Of a stretch of 23,293 nucleotides of DNA, positions 1 through 8,099 are shown piece by piece. The stretch is from positions 1 through 23,293 of the forward strand of contig URGO01000032.1 in NCBI GenBank assembly GCA_900547435.1, in the 5' to 3' direction. A program made the position numbers and the translations under genes. The notes beneath the pieces were generated by a model. The model searched no databases and was not told the origin of the DNA. It saw only the letters and a program-made list of their open reading frames with translations. Within the stretch, counting starts at the first letter, position 1, and every line of letters starts with the position of its first letter. The stretch is from an uncultured Parabacteroides sp. (GTDB lineage: Bacteria > Bacteroidota > Bacteroidia > Bacteroidales > Tannerellaceae).

Positions 1-428
1 ATGGTTTTCCTCAGGCGCACCACGGCACGGGCATCGATGTCGTCACGCTTGTGGATATAGATTCCTTGGAGCAGGCCCGCCTTGAGCGACCTTGCGAGTT
101 TGGCCGCATCCACCTTGTCTGTCTTCATCGTTTCCTCGTATTGCGTGGTGGGGACGTCGGCGGCATGGATAACGATGCAATCGATGCCGACCTCTTGCAA
201 GGCGTAGTGAGTCGAGAAGCCGCTGAACCCTGATTCGTAAACGGCATGGTACTCACCATCCGGATAGTGCTTCTTCAAAAAGTCAAAGAGCTCTTTTGCC
301 GAGGGCTTCTGAGTGTGCCCCTTTACTATTCCCACTTCGGGGGCTACCGCCACCCGCCAAGAATCCTTATGGACATCGATTCCGATGAAAATCTTTTGTC
401 CTTTGAATGAAATTGCTTTCCTTTGCAT
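1..428 (-). CDS. IS110-family transposase (DEDD recombinase), N-terminal 142 residues only
   Basis: Reading the minus strand from the ATG at 428-426 gives MQRKAISFKGQKIFIGIDVH and continues open to the window edge, so the 3' part is missing only because the window ends. The RuvC-like DEDD residues are visible: Asp18 in GIDVHK, Glu65 in VYESG, and Asp104 and Asp107 in TDKVDA. IS110 enzymes recombine DNA at sites chosen by a small RNA encoded in the element's non-coding end. The C-terminal serine-containing Tnp2 domain cannot be seen here. The element lies opposite in direction to the SusC-like gene it interrupts. Confidence 0.92.
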   Translation of the reverse strand, partial: MQRKAISFKGQKIFIGIDVHKDSWRVAVAPEVGIVKGHTQKPSAKELFDFLKKHYPDGEYHAVYESGFSGFSTHYALQEVGIDCIVIHAADVPTTQYEETMKTDKVDAAKLARSLKAGLLQGIYIHKRDDIDARAVVRLRKT

Positions 429-444
429 ATCGGTACGATTTTAA

Positions 445-626
445 TTGTTTGGGTATATTGGTTTTAACTTCTCAAATATACTATCCAATTAGGACGTACC
501 GACTTTTTTCTTGGAATAATATTATGAAAAACACTCGGGGGAAGCCGTCGGCAGGGGGCAGACAGCCCCCGTGAGACACCCTAAGGCACTCTTCGTTTAT
601 TCCTTTCGCGGATTAACCGCTGTCAG
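445..626 (-). ncRNA. Putative IS110 bridge (seek) RNA in the left end
   Basis: In the IS110 subgroup the guide RNA is encoded between the left tip and the transposase start, on the transposase strand. This 200-base stretch is non-coding and rich in possible stems: GCGG/CCGC at 608-611 and 617-620 with a 5-base loop; a perfect 6-bp GC stem at 554-559 and 565-570 (loop AGACA); a small GCC/GGC hairpin at 544-552; and an 8-bp inverted repeat at 430-437 and 495-502 next to the transposase start. The first fits a 5' stem-loop. I cannot assign the target- and donor-binding loops by eye, and the RNA ends given are estimates from a -7 box at 633-640. Confidence 0.45.
473..480 (-). promoter_or_regulatory. 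Possible -7 box (TATATTTG) for the IS110 transposase
   Basis: The minus strand reads TATATTTG about 45 bases ahead of the transposase ATG and matches TAnnTTTG. No TTTG is found at the usual -33 distance, so this is a weak call. It could also be chance in A/T-rich sequence. Confidence 0.25.
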
Positions 627-632
627 CGTATG

Positions 633-640
633 CAAACATA
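633..640 (-). promoter_or_regulatory. Lone -7 box (TATGTTTG) at the IS110 left tip, likely half of a junction promoter
   Basis: The minus strand reads TATGTTTG, a match to the Bacteroidetes -7 consensus TAnnTTTG. No TTTG lies 19-21 bases upstream in the flanking receptor DNA. In characterised IS110 elements the guide-RNA promoter is assembled at the joined right-left ends of the excised circle, with its upstream half in the right end. The position of this box at the extreme left tip fits that scheme, but the right end is not in the window, so this is inference. Confidence 0.35.
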
Positions 641-2983
641 GTAACTTATAATCATTCTTTTGCCCAGCCTACCCGTATTGTAAAAATGGCGGATGCGGCC
701 ACTTATGCTATTGCTAGTAATTGGGCTAATGAGGCAAAAGGTTTACCAGCCCAATATACAGAAGAGGATATCCGTTTATTTAGAGATGGTTCAGACCCTA
801 TTGGGCACCCCAATACAGATTGGTATCGGACTGTACAAAAGACATGGAGCCATCAGGATAAAGCTAATGTCAGTTTAAGAGGAGGAAGCGAAAGGGTGCA
901 ATATTTTATGTCTGGAGGTTTTTTGCATCAAGGTACCCCTTTCAATAATGGATCTACTTATAATAAACAAATCAATTTGCGTTCCAATCTGGATGCGAAT
1001 GTGACAGATTTTATTCGAGTAAGTTTGGATTTGTCAGCTAAAAAGCTGGATAGAAAATTGCCAAGAGACGGTTCTGTAAATGGTGGCTCAATGTATTCTC
1101 ATGTGGCTTTAAATTTGCCGACTATTTTAGCCAAATATCCGGGAACAGATTATGCTGCCCCGGCACGTGATGGAGATAATCCGTTAGTCCAGACTTCAGG
1201 AGAAGCCGGAGAGGTGAAGACGGATGGCTGGTTTTTTAATTCGTTAGCTACGATTACCATTGATATACCTCAAGTCAAAGGGTTATCCGTTGTGGGTAGT
1301 ATGGCATACGATTTTTTCCATCAAAAGTATAAGCAGTTTAAGAATGTGGCTTATGTATATAATTACGATCAGGCTACTAATGGATATACTAAGGTTATGG
1401 TGCCTACGGTATCTAGTCCGTCATTGAGTGTTGAAGAAAAGCGGACGGAAAGCTTGACGGGGAATATCCGTATTAATTATCACAATACATTCAATGAAGT
1501 GCATACTATTGACGGCTTCTTAGGATTTGAGGGGAATAAATCCAATGCAAGTATGTTAAGTGCTTATAGAGGAAACTTCCCGAGTGGGGCGATTGCGGAA
1601 TTACCCTTTGGTGATAGCAATACGCAAACCAATAATGGGTCATTCTCTAAAACTGCTCGGTTGAATTATTTCGGACGTGTATTGTATGATTACGATAATA
1701 AGTATATGCTGCAATTTCAGTTCCGATATGATGGCTCTCAGAATTTTCCTCCAGGAAATCGTTATGGTTTCTTCCCAGGTGTGTCTGCGGGCTGGACGAT
1801 TTCAAAAGAGGATTTTATGTCCAATATAGACTGGTTGAATAATCTGAAATTACGTGCATCATGGGGACAGATGGGTAATGATGCTGTTGCAGCTTATCAA
1901 TATATGATATTGTATGGATTGACATCCGGATCCGTATTTAATGGAGCATTAGCTTCTGGTTTGTCTCAGAAGAATACGCCTAATCCGAATATCACTTGGG
2001 AAGTAGCTAATTCGTATGATGTCGGTTTGGAATCTTCATTCTTTGGAGGCCAATTGAATTTTGAATTCGATTGGTTTAAATCCCGGCGTACGAATATCTT
2101 GACTAAGAGAAATGCATCTGTTCCGGCTTTTACCGGTTTGTCTTTGCCGGATGAGAATATAGGTATAGCCGAAAATAAGGGTATTGAATTTATGATAGGT
2201 CATCAGAAAGCCATCAATAAGGACTTGTCGTATTCAATTTCAGGTAATTTTACGTATGCGAAGAGTGAAGTTGTATTTTCTGATGAGGTACCTATGGCAG
2301 AGGAATATCAAAAATCCGAGGGGCACCCGATAGGTAGTTCTTTGCGTTATAAAGCCATTGGAATTTATAGTGAAGCTGATATAAATGACCCGAATGTAGC
2401 AAAACGTCCGGGAACCATGGCGGGTGATATTAAGATTTGGGATGCTAATGGTGATGGTGAAATCAATTCGTTGGATCAGATCCGTCAGGACTTGACAGAT
2501 ATTCCGCAAATTGTTTATGGTCTTAATTTGGGGTTGACTTGGAAACAATTTGATATTCAATTGATGTTCCAAGGACAGGCTAAGGTGATAAATACCATTA
2601 ACGATGTTTGGGTTGATCCGTCTTCCGGTGGGGCCGGTAATTTGATGACTTGGTGGACAGAAGATATGTGGACTCCGGAGAATCCGGATGGTACAAAGCC
2701 TCGTTTAGGTACTCCAAACAAGATTGGTGGTACAACCTTTACGAATATCAATGCTGCATTCTTTAAATTGAAAAATGCGGAAATCGGCTATACGTTACCT
2801 ACATCGATTCGAGAAAAAATTGGTGTTGCTAATGCTCGTATTTATTTAAGTGGAACTAATTTGTTCTCAATAGACCACATGCGAGGGATGGGGATAGATC
2901 CGGAGGCGACAGGTGGTGGATATGGCGGTTGGGCTTTGAATCCGCAAAGATTGATTAATATTGGTGTAAATGTTTCATTCTAA
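641..2983 (+). pseudogene. SusC-like TonB-dependent outer-membrane receptor, 5' end removed by IS110
   Basis: The frame is open from a stop at 614-616 to the TAA at 2981-2983, and receptor-like sequence begins about 641. The first ATG (686) would start inside the plug domain (MADAATYAIASNW), so it is not a true start. SusC proteins are usually about 1000 residues; here about 780 remain. The signal peptide, carboxypeptidase-like domain and first part of the plug are gone. The remaining part is a normal beta-barrel with an acidic loop (DANGDGEINSLD) and the family's typical end, INIGVNVSF. SusC forms the pore of a glycan importer energised by TonB, lidded by SusD. The partner SusD-like gene starts 12 bases downstream. 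Without an export signal the fragment cannot reach the outer membrane. Confidence 0.88.
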
Positions 2984-2995
2984 AAAGTAAATGTT

Positions 2996-4609
2996 ATGAG
3001 AAGATTTATATATGGTGGACTTGTATCAGCAGCGTTATTGTTTGCCTCATGCGGTGATACTTTGGATATTGTACCTAATGATAGTTATTCGGATGCTATT
3101 GTTTGGCAAGACCAGAATTTGATTAAGATGTTTGTTAATGACCAGTATGGCGCTTTAATCGGACAAGACAACTGGTATCGTTTATCTTTTTTCTCAGATG
3201 AAGTTTATGCAAAATACAATGACGAAGGTTGCAATTATATTCGAGAGAATATGTTGACTTCTGATAATGTAGGTGCTGTGGGAGATGTGTTGAATTTTTG
3301 GAATTCCGGGTATAAGTATTTGCATAATTTGAATGTGTTTTTCGAGAACATTCAAACAGCAAATGTGGATGAGGAATTTAAAAAGACCATGATAGGGGAG
3401 ATGAAATTTATACGGGCGTTCATCTATTTTCGATTGATTCGTTCTTATGGGGGAGTTCCTATCATTGAAGAGGCATTTGATATCAATAGCGATTGGTCCG
3501 GGGTAAAACGTAGTTCATATGACGAATGTGTGGATTATATTGTCAAAGATTTGGATGAAGTAATTGCGACATTGCCAGATCTGCCGGATGAAAGGAATCG
3601 GGCAAGTGCTAATGCTGCAAGAGCTTTAAAGTCAAGAGTATTACTTTATGCTGCTAGTCCGTTGAATAATCCGACTAATGATAAAGAAAAATGGCAAAAA
3701 GCCGCAGATGCAGCTCAAGATTTATTTGATAAAGGGTATTCATTATGTGATAACTATCGAGAAATGTTTTTCGATGTAGCTAATAGCGAATATATCTTTG
3801 CAAAAGAATTCAGTGAAACTTATTCTCATACATCTGGGTTTAATATGGCTTGTACCGGTGATGGTGGAAGAGGATGGAATACTCCAACTCAAAACCTAGT
3901 TGATGCGTATGAAACGAAAGATGGTGAAATACCGGTGTTAGATACAGCTACAGGAGAAATCAATCCTAATTCCAAGTATGATCCGGCGAATCCATATGCA
4001 AATAGAGATCCTCGTTTTTATGATTGAATTTATTATAATGGATCGACAACGGTGAATAATAGGGGGGTTGAAACATTCCAAGGCGGAGCTGATATGCAGA
4101 ATCAAGATATGACAATGACGGGGTATTATTGCCGGAAATGGGTGAATGAAAGTGAACCTGTTTCTCAATCCCATCACTATACCATGCCGTATCCTTTCTT
4201 CCGTTTAGCCGAGATTTATTTGAATTATGCAGAAGCTGAGTATCATTTAGGTAATGAAGATGTGGCAAGGGAATATGTGAATAAAGTCCGGGCAAGAGCG
4301 AGTGTAAATATGCCTCCGGTTGACGAAAGCGGAGAAGCGTTGTTGGAACGTATCTATCATGAAAGAAGGATAGAATTGGCATTTGAAGGTCATCGCTATT
4401 TTGATTTGAGACGTTGGAAAATAGCAGATAACGAACCGTTATATGGATTTATTATTACGAAAACGGATAACGGATTTGCTTATGAACGTTCGATGGTAAG
4501 TTTGGCTTCTCGTGAAACAGATTGGAAGGATGCATTTTTTGTATTACCTATACATTATCAGGAAATACAAAAAAGTAATAATAGTTTGGAACAAAATCCA
4601 GGATATTAA
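2996..4609 (+). pseudogene. SusD-like glycan-binding lipoprotein with an in-frame TGA stop
   Basis: From ATG 2996 the product has a lipoprotein signal (LLFASC, Cys19) and RagB/SusD features. Translation stops at TGA 4025-4027 after DPRFYD. The same frame continues for 194 codons to TAA 4607-4609 with clear SusD C-terminal sequence (IYYNGSTT, then FRLAEIYLNYAEAEYHLG and the closing RYFDLRRWK region). The full frame would be 537 residues plus the TGA position, the normal SusD size. A single change such as TGG to TGA explains it. The truncated 343-residue product lacks the C-terminal helices that complete the TPR-like fold. An internal ATG at 4052 is in the same frame, but a product from it would lack a signal peptide. 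A sequencing error is possible. Confidence 0.87.
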
Positions 4610-4635
4610 AACAAACGGACTTAAAAGATGGATGT

Positions 4636-6984
4636 ATGATAACAAAGAAATTTATTCTTACTATAACATTCGGCTCTTTTTTGTTAGCATGGGGGTGCAC
4701 TGGTAACAGTGCGCCTACCGCTGAACAACAGGAAATGTATGAAAATTTTGTAAATCCTCCCAATCGAAATCGTCCACAACCTTTTTGGCATATCAATGGA
4801 GAATTGACAACAAAGGGTATTTATGAACAAATTACGGACGCTTATCAGAAAGATGGATTTGGGGGTGTTGCTGTATTGCCGTTGACTCCGGCTCAGATGT
4901 GGAACGGAAAGGAGATTTGTCCGGGTACAACTCCAGAATATTTGAGTAATGAATATTTTGAACGATATCAAGATATTTTAACCTGCTCCAAAGATCTGGG
5001 TACTGAGGTTATTTTATATGATGATGTTGATTTTCCCAGTGGAGTAATGGGAGGGCGGTTTCAAAAGGAATATCCTCAATATACGCAGAAGTGTTTAAGT
5101 AAGCAGGAAAGAGATATTGTCGGTCCAATGCAGATTAAAGAAAATGTCCCTACTAAAGATAAGTTTATGGGTGCCGTTGCCATGAATAGGGAGACGAAAG
5201 AACGAATAGACCTGACAGACAACGTGCAGAATGGCGTATTGACTTGGAATGCTCCTAATGGAAATTGGAAAATTATGTCTTTTTATTTGGAATATAACGT
5301 GGATTCCCGTTTAGACTATATGGATGAAGAAGCTGTCAATCAGTTTATATCCATGACTTATGAGGAATATGCTAAACGCTTTAGTGATTATTTTGGAAAA
5401 ACAGTCCATCGAACTTTTTTTGACGATGTAGGTTATTTAGGCAATTCTCGTTATTGGAATAAGAATTTGACAGATGAGTTTGAAAAGCGTTATGGCAAAA
5501 AGGCTGTTTTGTATTACCCTGCATTATGGTATGATATTGGGGAGGAAACCGAATCTGCAAGGGTGGCTTTTTATGGCTTACGTGCGGAAATGGTAGGAAA
5601 TGGTTATCCTAAGAAAGTGAGCGAATGGAGTTCGCGTCATGGATTATTGAGTATGGGGCACCCGCCTGGAAATTATGAACCTACGGCTGTTGATATGTAT
5701 GGAGATCCATTTAAATATTATAAGCATGTTCCTGTTCCATTAATGGATGCCATACATGGTTATCCCTATGGGCGTCCTGGCTTTAAGTTGATTAGTTCTG
5801 CTGCAGACACGCATAATCGTCCTAATGTGGCTGTAGAAATTTATGGGAATTATACTGCAGATATGGATTCGTTTATGTTGTATCGCGGGGCAATGGAATT
5901 GATGGTACGAGGTGTGAATTTCTTGGTGCCTCATGGTATGTGGTATAATCCGGACTTAGTGAAGATTCCTCCATTAATAGCTCATTATAGCAAAATATTA
6001 GGTCCGGCTTTGCATCCGTACAGTGATTATGTCGGACGTTCTGTTGCACTATTACAAGATGGGAACCGGGTTGCTGATATAGCGCTTCTTTATCCGATCG
6101 AATCCTTAGAAAGTTGGTATGAATTCGATAATCCGACACGTCCGACTACAGGTAAAGATGTACCATTAGGAATGGATTATAACCGGATTAGCGATATGTT
6201 GACGGGGCAGATTCGTCAGGATTTTACCTTTGTGCATCCTGAAGAATTGGCTACGGATAAATATCAGGTAAATGATGGAGAGCTGTACTTGCTAAATTCA
6301 ATAACGCATCAGCAATATAAACTTTTGATCATGCCGTCTGCCCAGGTGCTTTCTGTTGAGGCAATGAAGAAGATAAAAGCATATTATCAAGCTGGAGGAA
6401 AGATTTTAGCGACTCATCAATTACCTGGAAAATCTGCTGAATTTGGAAAAGATGAGGAGTTGGTCGCTTTAATACAAGAGGTATTTGGTATAGATCCCCA
6501 TGAAACTATGCCGAATAAGCGGGTTTTAAATTCGAATGAAAAAGGCGGTAGGGCTATGTTTATACCATTAGCTGAAAAGGATGTTTTGGCCGATGCGGTT
6601 CGGGCTTTGTTGCCGAATCCGGATGTCCTGATTTCGGTGGTTGATAAATTGGATCAGCCGGATGCTTTACATAGGCCTTTGTTGGGCGTAGAAGAATATC
6701 GAGATTTGCCTGCTGAAAAATTGGGTATGTTTTCGTATATTCATAAGCAAAAGAATGGAAAGGATATTTATTTCTTTGCTAACTCGACCGATTATCCGAT
6801 TAAAACGAATGTGGAATTGCGGGGTAAATTGGAACTTGAAGATTGGAATCCTTATACAGGATCTGTGAGCAAGAAGGCTAACGTAAAATATAAAGAGAAA
6901 AATGGAATAATTTATACGGAGTTTACCCTTGAATTGTCTTCTGTAAATTCTACCTTTGTGGTAGGCTCTTCAATCAAAGAATAA
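4636..6984 (+). CDS. GH106-like glycoside hydrolase, lipoprotein (possible alpha-L-rhamnosidase)
   Basis: The 782-residue product starts with a signal peptide and a lipobox-like site (LLAWGC, Cys21). The start of the mature part (FVNPPNRNRPQPFWHINGEL, then GIYEQITDAYQKDGFGGV) follows the pattern of GH106 and related TIM-barrel enzymes. Also typical are LYDDVDFPSG, an HRTFFDDVGY acidic segment, EWSSRHGLLSMGHPPGNYEP, and VAVEIYGNYTADMDSFMLYRG followed by VRGVNFLVPHGMWYN. After the barrel, roughly residues 560-600 (YKLLIMPSAQVLS... YYQAGGKILATHQ) resemble a glutamine-amidotransferase-like fold. GH106 members remove L-rhamnose from pectic and related glycans; this protein is shorter than most, so the substrate is uncertain. 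It begins 26 bases after the SusD-like frame, probably in the same operon. Confidence 0.75.
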   Translation: MITKKFILTITFGSFLLAWGCTGNSAPTAEQQEMYENFVNPPNRNRPQPFWHINGELTTKGIYEQITDAYQKDGFGGVAVLPLTPAQMWNGKEICPGTTPEYLSNEYFERYQDILTCSKDLGTEVILYDDVDFPSGVMGGRFQKEYPQYTQKCLSKQERDIVGPMQIKENVPTKDKFMGAVAMNRETKERIDLTDNVQNGVLTWNAPNGNWKIMSFYLEYNVDSRLDYMDEEAVNQFISMTYEEYAKRFSDYFGKTVHRTFFDDVGYLGNSRYWNKNLTDEFEKRYGKKAVLYYPALWYDIGEETESARVAFYGLRAEMVGNGYPKKVSEWSSRHGLLSMGHPPGNYEPTAVDMYGDPFKYYKHVPVPLMDAIHGYPYGRPGFKLISSAADTHNRPNVAVEIYGNYTADMDSFMLYRGAMELMVRGVNFLVPHGMWYNPDLVKIPPLIAHYSKILGPALHPYSDYVGRSVALLQDGNRVADIALLYPIESLESWYEFDNPTRPTTGKDVPLGMDYNRISDMLTGQIRQDFTFVHPEELATDKYQVNDGELYLLNSITHQQYKLLIMPSAQVLSVEAMKKIKAYYQAGGKILATHQLPGKSAEFGKDEELVALIQEVFGIDPHETMPNKRVLNSNEKGGRAMFIPLAEKDVLADAVRALLPNPDVLISVVDKLDQPDALHRPLLGVEEYRDLPAEKLGMFSYIHKQKNGKDIYFFANSTDYPIKTNVELRGKLELEDWNPYTGSVSKKANVKYKEKNGIIYTEFTLELSSVNSTFVVGSSIKE

Positions 6985-7013
6985 GACTTGTATTTATTCT
7001 TTGTTACGAGATT

Positions 7014-7062
7014 CAAATCAGGAGTCGGAAAGAGTATTGTGATCTTTTCAATTCCTGATTTG
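7014..7062 (+). promoter_or_regulatory. 10-bp inverted repeat between the GH106-like and SGNH genes
   Basis: CAAATCAGGA at 7014-7023 is complementary to TCCTGATTTG at 7053-7062, with a 29-base loop. There is no T-run after it, so it is not a clear terminator. It ends two bases before an ATG (7064) and could influence translation of the SGNH gene or message stability. Confidence 0.4.
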
Positions 7063-7090
7063 TATGTTTAACAAATTAATGATCATAAAG

Positions 7091-7942
7091 ATGAAACATC
7101 AGACAATGAAAACAGTTTTAATCGGGATCTCGGCTTTATGTTTGTCTGTGGATATGCATGTTTGTAATGCCACATTATTGGTTAACAAACAAATTGTGGA
7201 AAAGATGCCGGTTTCGCAATGGCGTGGTAAGAAAGTTGCTTTTTTAGGTGATTCTATTACAGATAAATCGCATGTCGGGACAACGAAGAATTATTGGCAA
7301 TACTTGGAAGAAATGCTTGGAATAGAGGCTTGGGTATATGGTATTAATGGGCATCAATGGTCTGATATATGGGAACAGGCGCAGCGATTGAAGGATGAAA
7401 AAGGAAATAATGTAGATGCCATCATCATTTTTGCGGGGACAAATGATTATAATTGTGGTGTTCCTTTAGGAGAATGGTATTCTTATGAATTGAGTAATGT
7501 AGAGGTGTCGGGCCCTCAGATAGAGCAACGGGTTAAGAGAGTTCCTCAAATGGATGAATCGACATTTCGGGGGCGTATTAATCGGGTATTGTCTTATTTG
7601 AAAAGTAATTTCCCTCAGCAACAGATTATATTGTTGACTCCCATTCATCGGGCACAAGCTCATTTTAGTGCGGATAACATACAGCCGGAGGAGGCCTTTC
7701 CGAATCGTTTGGGGTTGTATATAAATGATTATGTTGAAGTTGTTAAAGAAGCGGCAAACATTTGGGCTGTTCCTGTTATTGACTTGAATAGTCTTAGCGG
7801 ACTTTATCCGATGGAAGATTCGCATGCTATTTATTTTCATGATAAAAACACCGATCGTTTACATCCTAATGCGGCAGGGCATTATCGTATGGCAATCTCT
7901 TTGTTTTATCAATTGCTGGGTTATCCATCTGATTTTAAATAA
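7091..7942 (+). CDS. Secreted SGNH/GDSL-family hydrolase (probable carbohydrate esterase)
   Basis: The 283-residue product from ATG 7091 starts MKHQTMKTVLIGISALCLSV, a plausible export signal. The SGNH blocks follow: GDSIT at 53-57 (nucleophile Ser55), GINGHQ near 84-89 (block II Gly), GTND at 116-119 (block III Asn118) and TDRLHPN with Asp255 and His258 (block V). Such enzymes remove acetyl or other acyl groups; in a glycan-degradation locus, deacetylating the polysaccharide is the usual role. In-frame ATGs at 7064, 7079 and 7106 are also possible. I chose 7091 because it puts a short basic stretch before the hydrophobic core. It follows the GH106-like gene by about 100 bases. All key residues are present. 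Confidence 0.8.
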   Translation: MKHQTMKTVLIGISALCLSVDMHVCNATLLVNKQIVEKMPVSQWRGKKVAFLGDSITDKSHVGTTKNYWQYLEEMLGIEAWVYGINGHQWSDIWEQAQRLKDEKGNNVDAIIIFAGTNDYNCGVPLGEWYSYELSNVEVSGPQIEQRVKRVPQMDESTFRGRINRVLSYLKSNFPQQQIILLTPIHRAQAHFSADNIQPEEAFPNRLGLYINDYVEVVKEAANIWAVPVIDLNSLSGLYPMEDSHAIYFHDKNTDRLHPNAAGHYRMAISLFYQLLGYPSDFK

Positions 7943-8047
7943 TGTTGGATTTTGTTTGAATGAGATATGATGATGATTTGTTAGCTTTCGTAAAAAAGAT
8001 GTGGAAAAAATGTAGATAGTAATGGGGAACATTTTATAATATATGTA

Positions 8048-8055
8048 TATATTTG
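8048..8055 (+). promoter_or_regulatory. Possible -7 box (TATATTTG) ahead of the GH127-like gene
   Basis: TATATTTG fits TAnnTTTG and lies 45 bases ahead of ATG 8100, inside a 157-base gap longer than the spacings upstream. The -33 position is GGGG-like rather than TTTG, so activator dependence or chance are both possible. Confidence 0.3.
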
Positions 8056-8099
8056 ACCTCGCATAGAAACATTTAGATGAAAACTTAAACAAACAAACC

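Larger units (their letters stand above)
1..640 (-). mobile_element. IS110-family insertion sequence, left (transposase-proximal) end; truncated by the window edge
   Basis: The minus strand carries the first part of an IS110-type transposase (from 428 down past position 1). About 210 non-coding bases follow (429 to about 640), and then sequence that reads in frame into a SusC-like gene. The exact boundary is not visible; it must lie near 633-643, because the receptor-like peptide VTYNHSFAQPT is already readable from 641. The right end is outside the window. IS110 elements do not have classical terminal inverted repeats, and none is seen here. A long non-coding segment upstream of the transposase is typical of the IS110 subgroup rather than the IS1111 subgroup. 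Confidence 0.85.

Noticed and set aside
686..2983. The SusC-like frame as an intact gene starting at ATG 686
   Set aside because: It would begin inside the plug domain without a signal peptide, and receptor sequence continues upstream of this ATG to the IS110 junction.
4025..4027. TGA recoding (selenocysteine or readthrough) in the SusD-like gene
   Set aside because: No hairpin resembling a selenocysteine insertion element was seen just after it, SusD proteins have no catalytic need for it, and neighbouring genes use TGA as a normal stop.
4052..4609. A separate 185-residue gene starting at the internal ATG after the SusD TGA
   Set aside because: It is in the same frame as the upstream SusD part and carries only the SusD C-terminal half, with no signal peptide. 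It is the tail of the interrupted gene.
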